DNA from: Saprospiraceae bacterium UBA7687
Lineage (GTDB): Bacteria > Bacteroidota > Bacteroidia > Chitinophagales > Saprospiraceae
Assembly: GCA_002482845.1 (NCBI GenBank)
Contig: DLGT01000141.1
Location: 115,380-120,897, forward strand
Length of the DNA: 5,518 nt
Direction of reading: 5' to 3'
The translations under genes and the position numbers were made by a program. Shown here piece after piece: positions 1 to 5,518 of this stretch. The notes beneath the pieces were generated by a model. That model had not been told where the DNA came from. It did not search any database and worked only from the letters and a program-made list of their open reading frames with translations. Positions within the stretch are counted from its first letter, which is position 1, and every line of letters starts with the position of its first letter.

Positions 1-501
1 ATCACTTCCTATATCGCAAATGCAAAAAATGATCCTAGTGTGGAGATTGTTGCAGGAGGTGGTTTTGACAAATCAAAAGGGTACTTTATAGAACCAACAG
101 TCATTCTTGCTAGTGACCCAAATTATGTAACCATGTGTGACGAATTATTTGGTCCTGTATTGACTATTTATGTGTATGAAGATGACAAATATGAAGAAAC
201 CTTGGAGCTTGTAGACAGAACTAGTCCATATGCATTGACTGGTGCTATATTCTCCAAAGATAGATATGCACTAGGTATTGCTGTAGAAAAATTAAAAAAT
301 GCAGCCGGCAATTTTTACATTAATGACAAACCAACAGGGGCTGTAGTAGGACAGCAGCCTTTCGGTGGTGCAAGAGCATCAGGAACGAACGACAAAGCTG
401 GATCAATTTTGAATTTATTTAGATGGGTCTCAGCTCGTACTATTAAAGAGAATTTTGTACCGCCGACGGATTTTAGGTATCCATTTTTGCAAGAAGATTG
501 A
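1..501 (+). CDS. pruA: L-glutamate gamma-semialdehyde (1-pyrroline-5-carboxylate) dehydrogenase, C-terminal part (5' end outside window)
   Basis: The frame is open from the first base, so this is the last 166 residues of a protein whose family is usually about 540 residues long; the GTG at 40 is an internal valine, not the start. The enzyme oxidises glutamate semialdehyde (open form of 1-pyrroline-5-carboxylate) to glutamate with NAD+, the second step of proline breakdown, in the cytoplasm. Visible evidence: the EPTV segment followed by DELFGPVL, whose glutamate normally contacts the NAD ribose, and near the C-terminus the stretches NFYINDKPTGAVVGQQ and PFGGARASGTNDKAGS. That combination is diagnostic of P5C dehydrogenases within the aldehyde dehydrogenase superfamily and includes the loop that anchors the substrate carboxylate. 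The ending FRYPFLQED also fits. The catalytic Cys and general-base Glu lie upstream of the window and cannot be checked. A hairpin terminator follows 11 bases after the stop. Family assignment is secure; pruA and rocA are both used as names. Confidence 0.95.
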   Translation: MTSYIANAKNDPSVEIVAGGGFDKSKGYFIEPTVILASDPNYVTMCDELFGPVLTIYVYEDDKYEETLELVDRTSPYALTGAIFSKDRYALGIAVEKLKNAAGNFYINDKPTGAVVGQQPFGGARASGTNDKAGSILNLFRWVSARTIKENFVPPTDFRYPFLQED

Positions 502-512
502 TCAATAATCAT

Positions 513-549
513 AAAAAAGACTCGATAACGACATTATCGGGTCTTTTTT
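513..549 (+). terminator. Rho-independent terminator after the P5C dehydrogenase gene, possibly bidirectional
   Basis: A 16-bp stem pairs 513-528 with 534-549 around the 5-base loop CGACA (529-533). All positions pair; the only non-Watson-Crick pair is T522-G540. The six outermost pairs are A-T, giving an A-tract on the left and a T-tract on the right (T544-T550), so the same structure could also stop transcription coming from the other strand. It starts 11 bases after the TGA at 499-501 and separates this gene from the lipoprotein gene downstream. Confidence 0.9.
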
Positions 550-572
550 TATAATTTAAGTTGCTATCATAA

Positions 573-580
573 TACTTTTG
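573..580 (+). promoter_or_regulatory. Candidate Bacteroidetes -7 element for the MbnP-like gene
   Basis: TACTTTTG matches the Bacteroidetes -7 consensus TAnnTTTG exactly and lies 49 bases before the ATG at 630. A matching TTTG-type -33 element at the right distance is not clear, because that position falls in the terminator T-tract. A promoter is expected here since a strong terminator sits just upstream, but this 8-mer can occur by chance in AT-rich DNA. Confidence 0.4.
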
Positions 581-629
581 GACTTTATTTTGTTATATGT
601 TTATATAGTATTTTCTAAATAAATTAGAT

Positions 630-1394
630 ATGAAAAGTTTTAAAGTTTTTGGATTTCTTGTCTTATTTTCTGCAATAGGTTTGTTAAGTTGTGACAAAGA
701 TGATCCAAAAGTGCCTGAACAAAAAGGTGATCTTAATATTAGGTTTAAACTTAAATATGGAGACCAACCATTAGAAATGTTTAAGGAATACAGTTATCCT
801 GTGACCAATGAAAAGTTAATGTTTACTCGGCTTTCATTTTTTATTTCGGATATTACATTACGTTCTTCAGAAGGAGATATCAAATTAAAAGACATTGATT
901 ATCTCAATTTGACACAAGCACACACTGACCCTGTGGCTTCAAATGGATTGGAGTATAAACTTTCAGGTATTTTAGCAAAAAATTATACATCGCTTGATTT
1001 TGGTATTGGTGTACCTAAATCTTCGAATGCTTTGCAACCAAAGGATTATCCAGCTGGACATATATTAAGTAGTAGTGCAGAGTATTGGACTAGTTGGAAA
1101 AGTTATATATTTTTTAGACCTGAAGGTTTTATAAAGTTAGATGGACAAGATAAACCAGAATCGTCATTTGCACTACATCTGGGGGCAGACGAAGCTTATA
1201 GATCATTTAGTATCAATAAGTCCATTTCAATTACTGAGAATGGTGTAACTAATTTGGATATTGAAATTGATATGAAAAAGTTTTTTGATGGAAAAACATT
1301 ATATGATATCCATGATACACAACAAATTCATTCATTATTCCAAGTGCCTTTAATGATTACATTGGCTGATAATTTACAAGTGGCAGTTAAGTAA
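630..1394 (+). CDS. MbnP-like copper-binding-family lipoprotein
   Basis: A 254-residue exported lipoprotein. Residues 1-20 form a short signal peptide (basic start, hydrophobic core) ending in a lipobox, GLLSC, so Cys21 would be lipidated. The following D-K-D-D resembles the Bacteroidetes lipoprotein export signal that sends lipoproteins to the cell surface. The rest fits the MbnP-like domain: a beta-rich start (DLNIRFKLKYG), the segment LMFTRLSFFISDITLRSS with a following DIDYLNL, then HILSSSAEYWTSWKSYIFF with Trp153 and Trp156, EGF, and FALHLG (180-185). Characterised relatives (MbnP, MopE, CorA of methanotrophs) bind copper using histidines and a tryptophan-derived kynurenine made by a partner di-haem enzyme, MbnH. 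His144, His183, His228 and His234 are possible ligands here, by inference. No MbnH-like gene is adjacent. The gene appears to be its own unit, between a terminator and the next promoter. The ATG is chosen because it gives a full signal peptide. Family likely; copper binding unproven. Confidence 0.8.
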   Translation: MKSFKVFGFLVLFSAIGLLSCDKDDPKVPEQKGDLNIRFKLKYGDQPLEMFKEYSYPVTNEKLMFTRLSFFISDITLRSSEGDIKLKDIDYLNLTQAHTDPVASNGLEYKLSGILAKNYTSLDFGIGVPKSSNALQPKDYPAGHILSSSAEYWTSWKSYIFFRPEGFIKLDGQDKPESSFALHLGADEAYRSFSINKSISITENGVTNLDIEIDMKKFFDGKTLYDIHDTQQIHSLFQVPLMITLADNLQVAVK

Positions 1395-1437
1395 AGGTAG
1401 GGTTAAAAGGTTTTATTCCATTTTTCTTTTTTTCTTT

Positions 1438-1467
1438 TTTGAATTCAATAAAATTATTTCTACTTTG
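1438..1467 (+). promoter_or_regulatory. Bacteroidetes-type promoter for the oxidoreductase unit
   Basis: TTTG at 1438-1441, a 19-base spacer, then TACTTTG at 1461-1467. This resembles the Bacteroidetes housekeeping promoter (TTTG at -33, TAnnTTTG at -7), with one base fewer inside the -7 element. A 20-base pure pyrimidine run (1421-1440) overlaps the -33 side. Transcription would begin a few bases after 1467, leaving a leader of roughly 30 bases before the ATG at 1503. The leader has an A-rich stretch (CAAAAAAGAAAT) and no Shine-Dalgarno sequence, usual for this phylum. Confidence 0.6.
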
Positions 1468-1502
1468 CCACTTCATTTAAGAAATTTGGGCAAAAAAGAA
1501 AT

Positions 1503-2654
1503 ATGAGTAGAAAAATAAAAATGGGCATGGTCGGTGGCGGCCAAGGTGCATTCATAGGTGGTGTACACAGAATGGCTGCTGCATTAGATGGTCAGATAGA
1601 ATTAGTTGCAGGTGCTTTCAGTAGTGATGCTGAGAAGTCAAAACGTTCTGGAGAAGATCTTTTTATAAATCCATCAAGGGTTTACCAATCTTACGAAGAG
1701 ATGATTCTAACGGAAAAATCATTGCCCGAAAATGAAAGAATAGATTTAGTTTCTATTGTTACACCCAATCATGTTCACTTTGGTCCATCAAAAATGGCTA
1801 TTGAAAATGGATTTCACGTCGTCTGTGACAAACCCTTAAGTTATAATTTAGAAGAAGCTTACGAACTCCAAAAAGTGGTGAAAAATTCTGATAGAATTTT
1901 TGCTTTGACCCATAATTACACTGGCTACCCAATGGTCAAACAAGCTAAACAAATGATCAAATATGGCGATTTGGGCAAGATTAGAAAAGTAGTCGTAGAA
2001 TATCCGCAAGGTTGGCTGTCCACATTGCTAGAAGCATCAGAAAATAAACAAGCGTCCTGGCGAACAGATCCTACCAAGTCTGGTATTGCAGGTGCAATGG
2101 GAGACATAGGCACGCATGCTGAGAATCTCGCTGAATACATCACCGGATTGAAAATCAGTGAATTGTGTGCTGATATAAGTACATTGGTTCCAGGTCGCCT
2201 GTTAGATGATGATGGCAATGTCTTGTTGAGATTTGACAATGGTGCACGTGGTATTCTTTATGCATCTCAGATTTCAGCAGGGGAAGAAAATAATCTCCGT
2301 ATCCGTGTATATGGCGAAAAAAGTGGCTTCGAGTGGTCGCAAATGGAACCTAATACACTGACTGTCAGATGGACAGACCGACCTGTAGAAGTGTACCGAA
2401 CGGGTAGTTACAATCTTTATCCCGAAGCCTTAGCACATGCACGTATTCCAGCGGGTCATCCAGAAGGGTATCTTGAAGCTTTTGCCAATATTTATAGAAA
2501 TGTAGCCAAATGCATCCAAGCGAGATTAGATGGCAAAGAAGTAGATACGATGTACACTGATTTCCCTGGCATCGATGATGGTGTCAGAGGAATGGAATTT
2601 ATCTATAAAGTCATAGAATCTGGTAAAAGTGAACAGAAGTGGCTTAAGATTTAA
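1503..2654 (+). CDS. Gfo/Idh/MocA family NAD(P)-dependent sugar/cyclitol oxidoreductase
   Basis: A 383-residue cytoplasmic dehydrogenase with no signal peptide. The N-terminal Rossmann fold begins MGMVGGGQGAFIGGVHR (7-23), a glycine-rich dinucleotide-binding loop of the variant form seen in a subfamily whose members are often next to TIM-barrel sugar isomerases. VTPNHVH (86-92) is the usual loop after the fourth strand. CDKPLSYNLEEA (108-119) is the family EKP motif with Asp in place of Glu; Lys110 is the catalytic lysine. The C-terminal alpha/beta domain carries GDIGTHAENL (200-209), where Asp201 and His205 match the D-x3-H pair that binds and deprotonates the substrate hydroxyl in inositol dehydrogenase. 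Conserved GHPEGYLEAFANIY (318-331) is near the end. Length is normal. It would oxidise a secondary hydroxyl of a sugar, glycoside or cyclitol; which one is unknown. The isomerase-like gene at 3874 is the likely partner. The ATG at 1503 places the first strand directly at the N-terminus, as expected. Confidence 0.93.
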   Translation: MSRKIKMGMVGGGQGAFIGGVHRMAAALDGQIELVAGAFSSDAEKSKRSGEDLFINPSRVYQSYEEMILTEKSLPENERIDLVSIVTPNHVHFGPSKMAIENGFHVVCDKPLSYNLEEAYELQKVVKNSDRIFALTHNYTGYPMVKQAKQMIKYGDLGKIRKVVVEYPQGWLSTLLEASENKQASWRTDPTKSGIAGAMGDIGTHAENLAEYITGLKISELCADISTLVPGRLLDDDGNVLLRFDNGARGILYASQISAGEENNLRIRVYGEKSGFEWSQMEPNTLTVRWTDRPVEVYRTGSYNLYPEALAHARIPAGHPEGYLEAFANIYRNVAKCIQARLDGKEVDTMYTDFPGIDDGVRGMEFIYKVIESGKSEQKWLKI

Positions 2655-2727
2655 ATTTGATAATGCTATTATTGACAAAAGTGAAATTTATACATGAATT
2701 TTATTAATTAAAATAAATAAACATAAA

Positions 2728-3819
2728 ATGAAAAAAGAAAAATTTATTCTATTTCTAGGTTTGGCGATTTGTCTAATGGCCTGTAACAAAGAAGAAAAAA
2801 CGATTGATAAATCTAGTTCAGAATTCTACACAAAAAAGCTGAATGAGTCATGTTCAAAATATAAAAACGTTGATATCAAGTCTTCAAATGAGATAATTTT
2901 AGATTTTTTTGAATATAAAAATTTAATAATATATGGTGGGTTAAATTCTATTAGTGTTTATAATTTAGATTCAAAAATATTAGTTGATAAATTTCAAGAA
3001 AATGAATTAGTGTTAAGAAAAATAGACATAATCAATGATAAGGTTGTTGCTTGTACTCAAAAAGGGATGTTTGAAATAGGTCCGACAGGAACCATTAAAA
3101 AAGTAAGTAACGATGCTTGTTTTGATTTTATTAAATTTAATAATCAATATTTATATGTTTCATATATTGGTAAAATAGACATAAATAATAGAGACTTAAC
3201 CAACATTAAAATCTTAAATACAGAGAACTATTCTTTTACGCTATATTTGGATCCAAATTACACTGATAAAAATATTTTTTTAATGAAATTAATAGAGTAC
3301 AAAGGAAAATTATTTGCTTTAGCAAGTTTAGACAATAAGATAAATATAATTGAAATTGAAAATGTAATTCCTACTAAAATTTTAAACAAAGAAAATGACC
3401 AAGGCTTAAAATCATTGGAATACAATATGTCACTTAGCGATATTCACCCAATTATTCTGAACGATGAGTTCTTTTTGCTCGCCAACCCAAATTCACTCGC
3501 GAAGTATCTTTTAAAGTATGAAAATGGTGGATTTAAACAGGAGATGATTTGGGAAGAAGGATATCTTTCGGATGATTATAAATTTAAACAATTTAATTTT
3601 TCACACTTTACCAAAATAATTCAACATGATAAAAAGGTCAATATCAATACAAGTGATGGGCTTTTTACTTTTACATATGAAAATGGCAAGTTTAGTTATG
3701 ACCTATTGATTGATCCTTTATTACCAAGTAATAATTGGATTTCACATTCAATTAAATCAGGACAAATAAATTATGTGTTAACAAATCAACGAAATTTAAC
3801 CCAAATTATTTGTGATTAA
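2728..3819 (+). CDS. Unrecognised lipoprotein, possibly beta-propeller
   Basis: I do not recognise this 363-residue protein. Residues 1-18 are a lipoprotein signal peptide (MKKEK, then a hydrophobic core) ending in LMAC, so Cys19 would be lipidated; the following N-K-E-E suggests export to the outer leaflet. The mature part shows repeated pairs of hydrophobic strands with short polar turns near residues 65-79, 100-116, 134-150, 187-210, 241-263, 295-317 and 340-361, about seven units. This suggests a beta-propeller, but no signature of a named propeller family is visible, so the fold is inference only. The gene lies 73 bases after the oxidoreductase and 54 before the isomerase-like gene, same strand, with no clear promoter or terminator of its own. 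Base use is unlike its neighbours: 2881-2940 has only 11 G/C of 60, against 28 of 60 at 2101-2160 and 33 of 60 at 4621-4680. A late insertion into the enzyme pair is plausible. A role in binding a substrate outside the cell is possible but unsupported. Confidence 0.75.
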   Translation: MKKEKFILFLGLAICLMACNKEEKTIDKSSSEFYTKKLNESCSKYKNVDIKSSNEIILDFFEYKNLIIYGGLNSISVYNLDSKILVDKFQENELVLRKIDIINDKVVACTQKGMFEIGPTGTIKKVSNDACFDFIKFNNQYLYVSYIGKIDINNRDLTNIKILNTENYSFTLYLDPNYTDKNIFLMKLIEYKGKLFALASLDNKINIIEIENVIPTKILNKENDQGLKSLEYNMSLSDIHPIILNDEFFLLANPNSLAKYLLKYENGGFKQEMIWEEGYLSDDYKFKQFNFSHFTKIIQHDKKVNINTSDGLFTFTYENGKFSYDLLIDPLLPSNNWISHSIKSGQINYVLTNQRNLTQIICD

Positions 3820-3873
3820 ATATTTTTATTTGATTCTCAACCTTATTCTTATTCTCAAACTAAACCTCAGTTT

Positions 3874-4926
3874 ATGAAAACAATAAAAGGACCTGGTATA
3901 TTTCTAGCGCAGTTTATGGGTGACGAAGCGCCATACAATTCATTAGAATCCATCTGCCAATGGGTGGCCTCGCTCGGCTACAAGGGAGTTCAAATTCCAA
4001 CATGGGATGCACGACTTATTAATCTAGATTTGGCTGCCGAAAGTCAAACATACTGTGATGAACTCAAAGGCAAAATCAATAGTTATGGTCTAGAGATCAC
4101 GGAACTCAGTACGCATTTACAAGGTCAATTGGTCGCTGTTCATCCGGCTTATGACCTTATGTTTGATAATTTTGCTCCTGACGAACTGAAAGGCAAACCA
4201 CAAGAACGAACAGAATGGGCCAAAAAACAAGTCAGAAATGCAGGTAAAGCGAGCCAAAGATTAGGCCTAAAATCTCATGCTACATTTTCTGGTGCTCTGC
4301 TTTGGCATACGATGAATCCTTGGCCACAACGTCCTCCTGGTTTGGTAGATCTTGGTTTTAAGGAGTTGGCAGATAGATGGTTGCCTATTTTAAATCATTT
4401 TGATGAGTGTGGTGTAGATGTTTGTTATGAAGTGCATCCTGGCGAAGACTTACATGATGGTCTCAGCTACGAACGTTTTCTAGAAAAAGTAAATAATCAT
4501 CCAAGAGCTTGCTTATTGTTCGATCCAAGTCATTTTGTCTTGCAACAGTTGGACTATCTACAATATATAGATTTTTATCATGAGCGTATCCGAGCATTCC
4601 ATGTCAAAGATGCAGAGTTTAATGCCACCGGTAAATGTGGCGTGTATGGTGGATACGCAGACTGGAAGGATAGGGCAGGGCGATTCAGATCACCAGGAGA
4701 TGGACAAGTGGATTTCAAAGGCATCTTTAGCAAATTATCACAATACGGATACGACGGTTGGGCAGTCATGGAGTGGGAATGTTGCATCAAGTCGGCAGCC
4801 CAAGGTGCAAAAGAAGGCGCACCTTATATCCAAAGCCACATCATAGAAGTAACTGAAAAAGCATTTGATGATTTTGCTGGGACTGAAGTTGATGAAGGAT
4901 TTTTGAGGAAGATTTTGGGGTTGTGA
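3874..4926 (+). CDS. TIM-barrel sugar phosphate isomerase/epimerase-like enzyme (AP endonuclease 2 / IolE-like fold)
   Basis: A 350-residue cytoplasmic enzyme of the xylose isomerase-like TIM-barrel superfamily. An early strand-helix unit is seen in SLGYKGVQIPTWD (33-45). The divalent-metal site is intact: Glu186 in CYEVHPGED, Asp217 and His220 in FDPSHF, His243 in FHVKDAE, and Glu300 in VMEWEC. The Asp-to-His spacing (26) equals that of D-tagatose 3-epimerase (Asp185, His211), while the His-to-Glu spacing (57 against 35) reveals an extra segment at about 247-276, rich in Gly, Arg and aromatic residues, likely lining the active site. Enzymes of this fold isomerise or epimerise sugars, dehydrate inosose (IolE), or cleave 3-keto-glycosides. 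With the Gfo/Idh/MocA oxidoreductase upstream, processing of its keto product is the best inference; the substrate is unknown. The start at 3874 gives the compact N-terminus KGPGIFLAQFMG. No Shine-Dalgarno and no clear promoter were seen in the 54-base gap. No terminator follows. Confidence 0.9.
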   Translation: MKTIKGPGIFLAQFMGDEAPYNSLESICQWVASLGYKGVQIPTWDARLINLDLAAESQTYCDELKGKINSYGLEITELSTHLQGQLVAVHPAYDLMFDNFAPDELKGKPQERTEWAKKQVRNAGKASQRLGLKSHATFSGALLWHTMNPWPQRPPGLVDLGFKELADRWLPILNHFDECGVDVCYEVHPGEDLHDGLSYERFLEKVNNHPRACLLFDPSHFVLQQLDYLQYIDFYHERIRAFHVKDAEFNATGKCGVYGGYADWKDRAGRFRSPGDGQVDFKGIFSKLSQYGYDGWAVMEWECCIKSAAQGAKEGAPYIQSHIIEVTEKAFDDFAGTEVDEGFLRKILGL

Positions 4927-5092
4927 GGGAGATGGTTTGAGTTCAAGTGAAGCCAAAGCCCTTTTGATGGATGAATTAAGTGGTTTAAATTTGCCATTTC
5001 CTATTCTTAATAAATTTGAAGTTGCTGACTATGCTGCTCTAATACAAAAGATTTCTGACCAATTTGATATCATCTATAAAGTACCAAACTAA
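4907..5092 (+). pseudogene. Short start-less reading frame, possible C-terminal remnant of a larger protein
   Basis: After an in-frame stop at 4904-4906 this frame stays open for 61 residues, ending at TAA 5090-5092. From about 4925 it reads like real protein (GDGLSSSEAKALLMDELSG, then LNLPFPILNKFEVADYAALI and a C-terminus IIYKVPN), with an amphipathic helix-like pattern. The only ATG is at 4967, inside the protein-like stretch, and would give 41 residues. The beginning overlaps the last 20 bases of the isomerase-like gene. The stop overlaps the ATG of the next gene by one base (TAATG), the arrangement of translationally coupled genes. The best guess is a displaced C-terminal fragment that travelled with its downstream partner, as in orphan toxin-tip/immunity modules. 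I recognise no toxin motif, and a genuine small gene is the alternative. Confidence 0.4.
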
Positions 5093-5518
5093 TGATAATA
5101 AATAGAAAACCAATAAAGGTGATAAATAATGTGGTTAGTTACTCATTTCATCACTGGACTGATATGGTAAAAATGGGTTACCTTATTTTTGATGATTTTA
5201 AGGGCAATTGTTATATATATTCAAGTGTATCTTTAGATTTAGTAAAGAATATTAGTTTTGAATACCCTAGAAATCTTTATTTAGGCTACATGCTAATCGA
5301 CGGTATCATTTATTTTAAGTATAATAATTGTGTAGACCGACTTAATCTAGATGATTTTACCCTTCATAGAATTTATGAAACAAAAGAAGGGGGAAATCCT
5401 TACTTATGGAGAGGAGGAATAATTACTTATAATTTAATTTCAGAAAAAACACAGACTTACAGTTTAGAATATCGTATGCTGCGCTTAACTGCTCCAAATG
5501 AGATAAGTATTATAGATG
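5092..5518 (+). CDS. Unrecognised protein, N-terminal part (3' end outside window)
   Basis: The frame is open from the ATG at 5092 through the last base, giving 142 residues of an incomplete protein. No signal peptide or membrane segment is visible, so it is probably cytoplasmic. The sequence is rich in Tyr, Ile, Leu and Asn and alternates hydrophobic and polar residues in strand-turn-strand units, for example MGYLIFDDFKGNCYIY (28-43) and LGYMLIDGIIYFKY (64-77), followed by LDDFTLHRIYE (86-96). This suggests an all-beta or propeller-like fold, with no family I can name. The start is supported by the TAATG overlap with the preceding frame's stop, implying coupled translation. The region is AT-rich (14 G/C of 60 at 5221-5280), like the lipoprotein at 2728 and unlike the two enzymes. 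An immunity protein for the upstream fragment is a possibility from layout only. It is very probably a real gene, with unknown function. Confidence 0.75.
   Translation, partial: MIINRKPIKVINNVVSYSFHHWTDMVKMGYLIFDDFKGNCYIYSSVSLDLVKNISFEYPRNLYLGYMLIDGIIYFKYNNCVDRLNLDDFTLHRIYETKEGGNPYLWRGGIITYNLISEKTQTYSLEYRMLRLTAPNEISIID

Noticed and set aside
315..512. 65-codon open frame on the - strand within the P5C dehydrogenase gene
   Set aside because: It lies antisense to a securely identified coding region and its translation resembles no protein family.
1395..1437. Possible terminator after the MbnP-like gene (TAAAAGGTTTTA followed by a T/C-rich tract)
   Set aside because: The TAAAA/TTTTA arms would leave a loop of only two bases and the stem has no G-C pairs, so it is not a convincing hairpin.
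1925..2239. 104-codon open frame on the - strand within the oxidoreductase gene
   Set aside because: It is antisense to a conserved catalytic domain (D201/H205 region), with no recognisable product and no promoter or start signal.
2655..2727. Possible promoter for the lipoprotein gene (TTTG at 2656-2659 and TATTATTG at 2668-2675)
   Set aside because: The two elements are far too close together for a -33/-7 pair, and the second differs from the consensus.
3833..3858. Direct repeat ATTCTCAA at 3833-3840 and 3851-3858 before the isomerase-like gene
   Set aside because: Two copies of 8 bases in a low-complexity T/C/A-rich gap are too short to claim as an operator or attachment site.
4578..4956. 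Several open frames on both strands over the 3' part of the isomerase-like gene (4578-4790 -, 4580-4846 +, 4738-4956 -)
   Set aside because: They overlap conserved metal-site codons of the real gene and one another. They are out-of-frame readings made possible by the higher G+C there.

Overview
The window looks like chromosomal DNA from a member of the Bacteroidota (Bacteroidetes). The evidence is AT-rich DNA, no clear Shine-Dalgarno sequences, a TTTG-N19-TACTTTG promoter resembling the Bacteroidetes type, two lipoproteins whose cysteine is followed by an acidic/lysine stretch (C-DKDD, C-NKEE), and the protein families present. I cannot fix the family or genus. All recognised genes lie on the + strand.

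Layout. Positions 1-501 hold the C-terminal 166 residues of L-glutamate gamma-semialdehyde (1-pyrroline-5-carboxylate) dehydrogenase, closed by a strong hairpin terminator at 513-549. A free-standing MbnP-like lipoprotein gene follows (630-1394). A new transcription unit then appears to start from the promoter at 1438-1467. It carries a Gfo/Idh/MocA-family NAD(P)-dependent sugar or cyclitol oxidoreductase (1503-2654), an unrecognised and very AT-rich lipoprotein with a propeller-like strand pattern (2728-3819), and a TIM-barrel sugar isomerase/epimerase-like enzyme with an intact metal site (3874-4926). No terminator is visible between these three. The last ~590 bases hold a short start-less reading frame (4907-5092) whose stop overlaps the ATG of another unrecognised, AT-rich gene that runs off the end (5092-5518).

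How they fit together. The oxidoreductase and the isomerase-like enzyme probably work as a pair: one oxidises a sugar or cyclitol hydroxyl to a ketone, the other isomerises, dehydrates or cleaves the keto intermediate. Similar pairings are known in inositol (IolG/IolE) and 3-keto-glycoside pathways; the substrate here cannot be read from sequence. The lipoprotein between them and the overlapping pair after them are much poorer in G+C than the two enzymes and look like accessory material placed around a conserved metabolic pair. The most speculative item is the 3' pair, which has the layout of an orphan toxin C-terminus plus immunity gene, without any recognised toxin motif. I found no RNA genes, CRISPR arrays, insertion sequences or origins.
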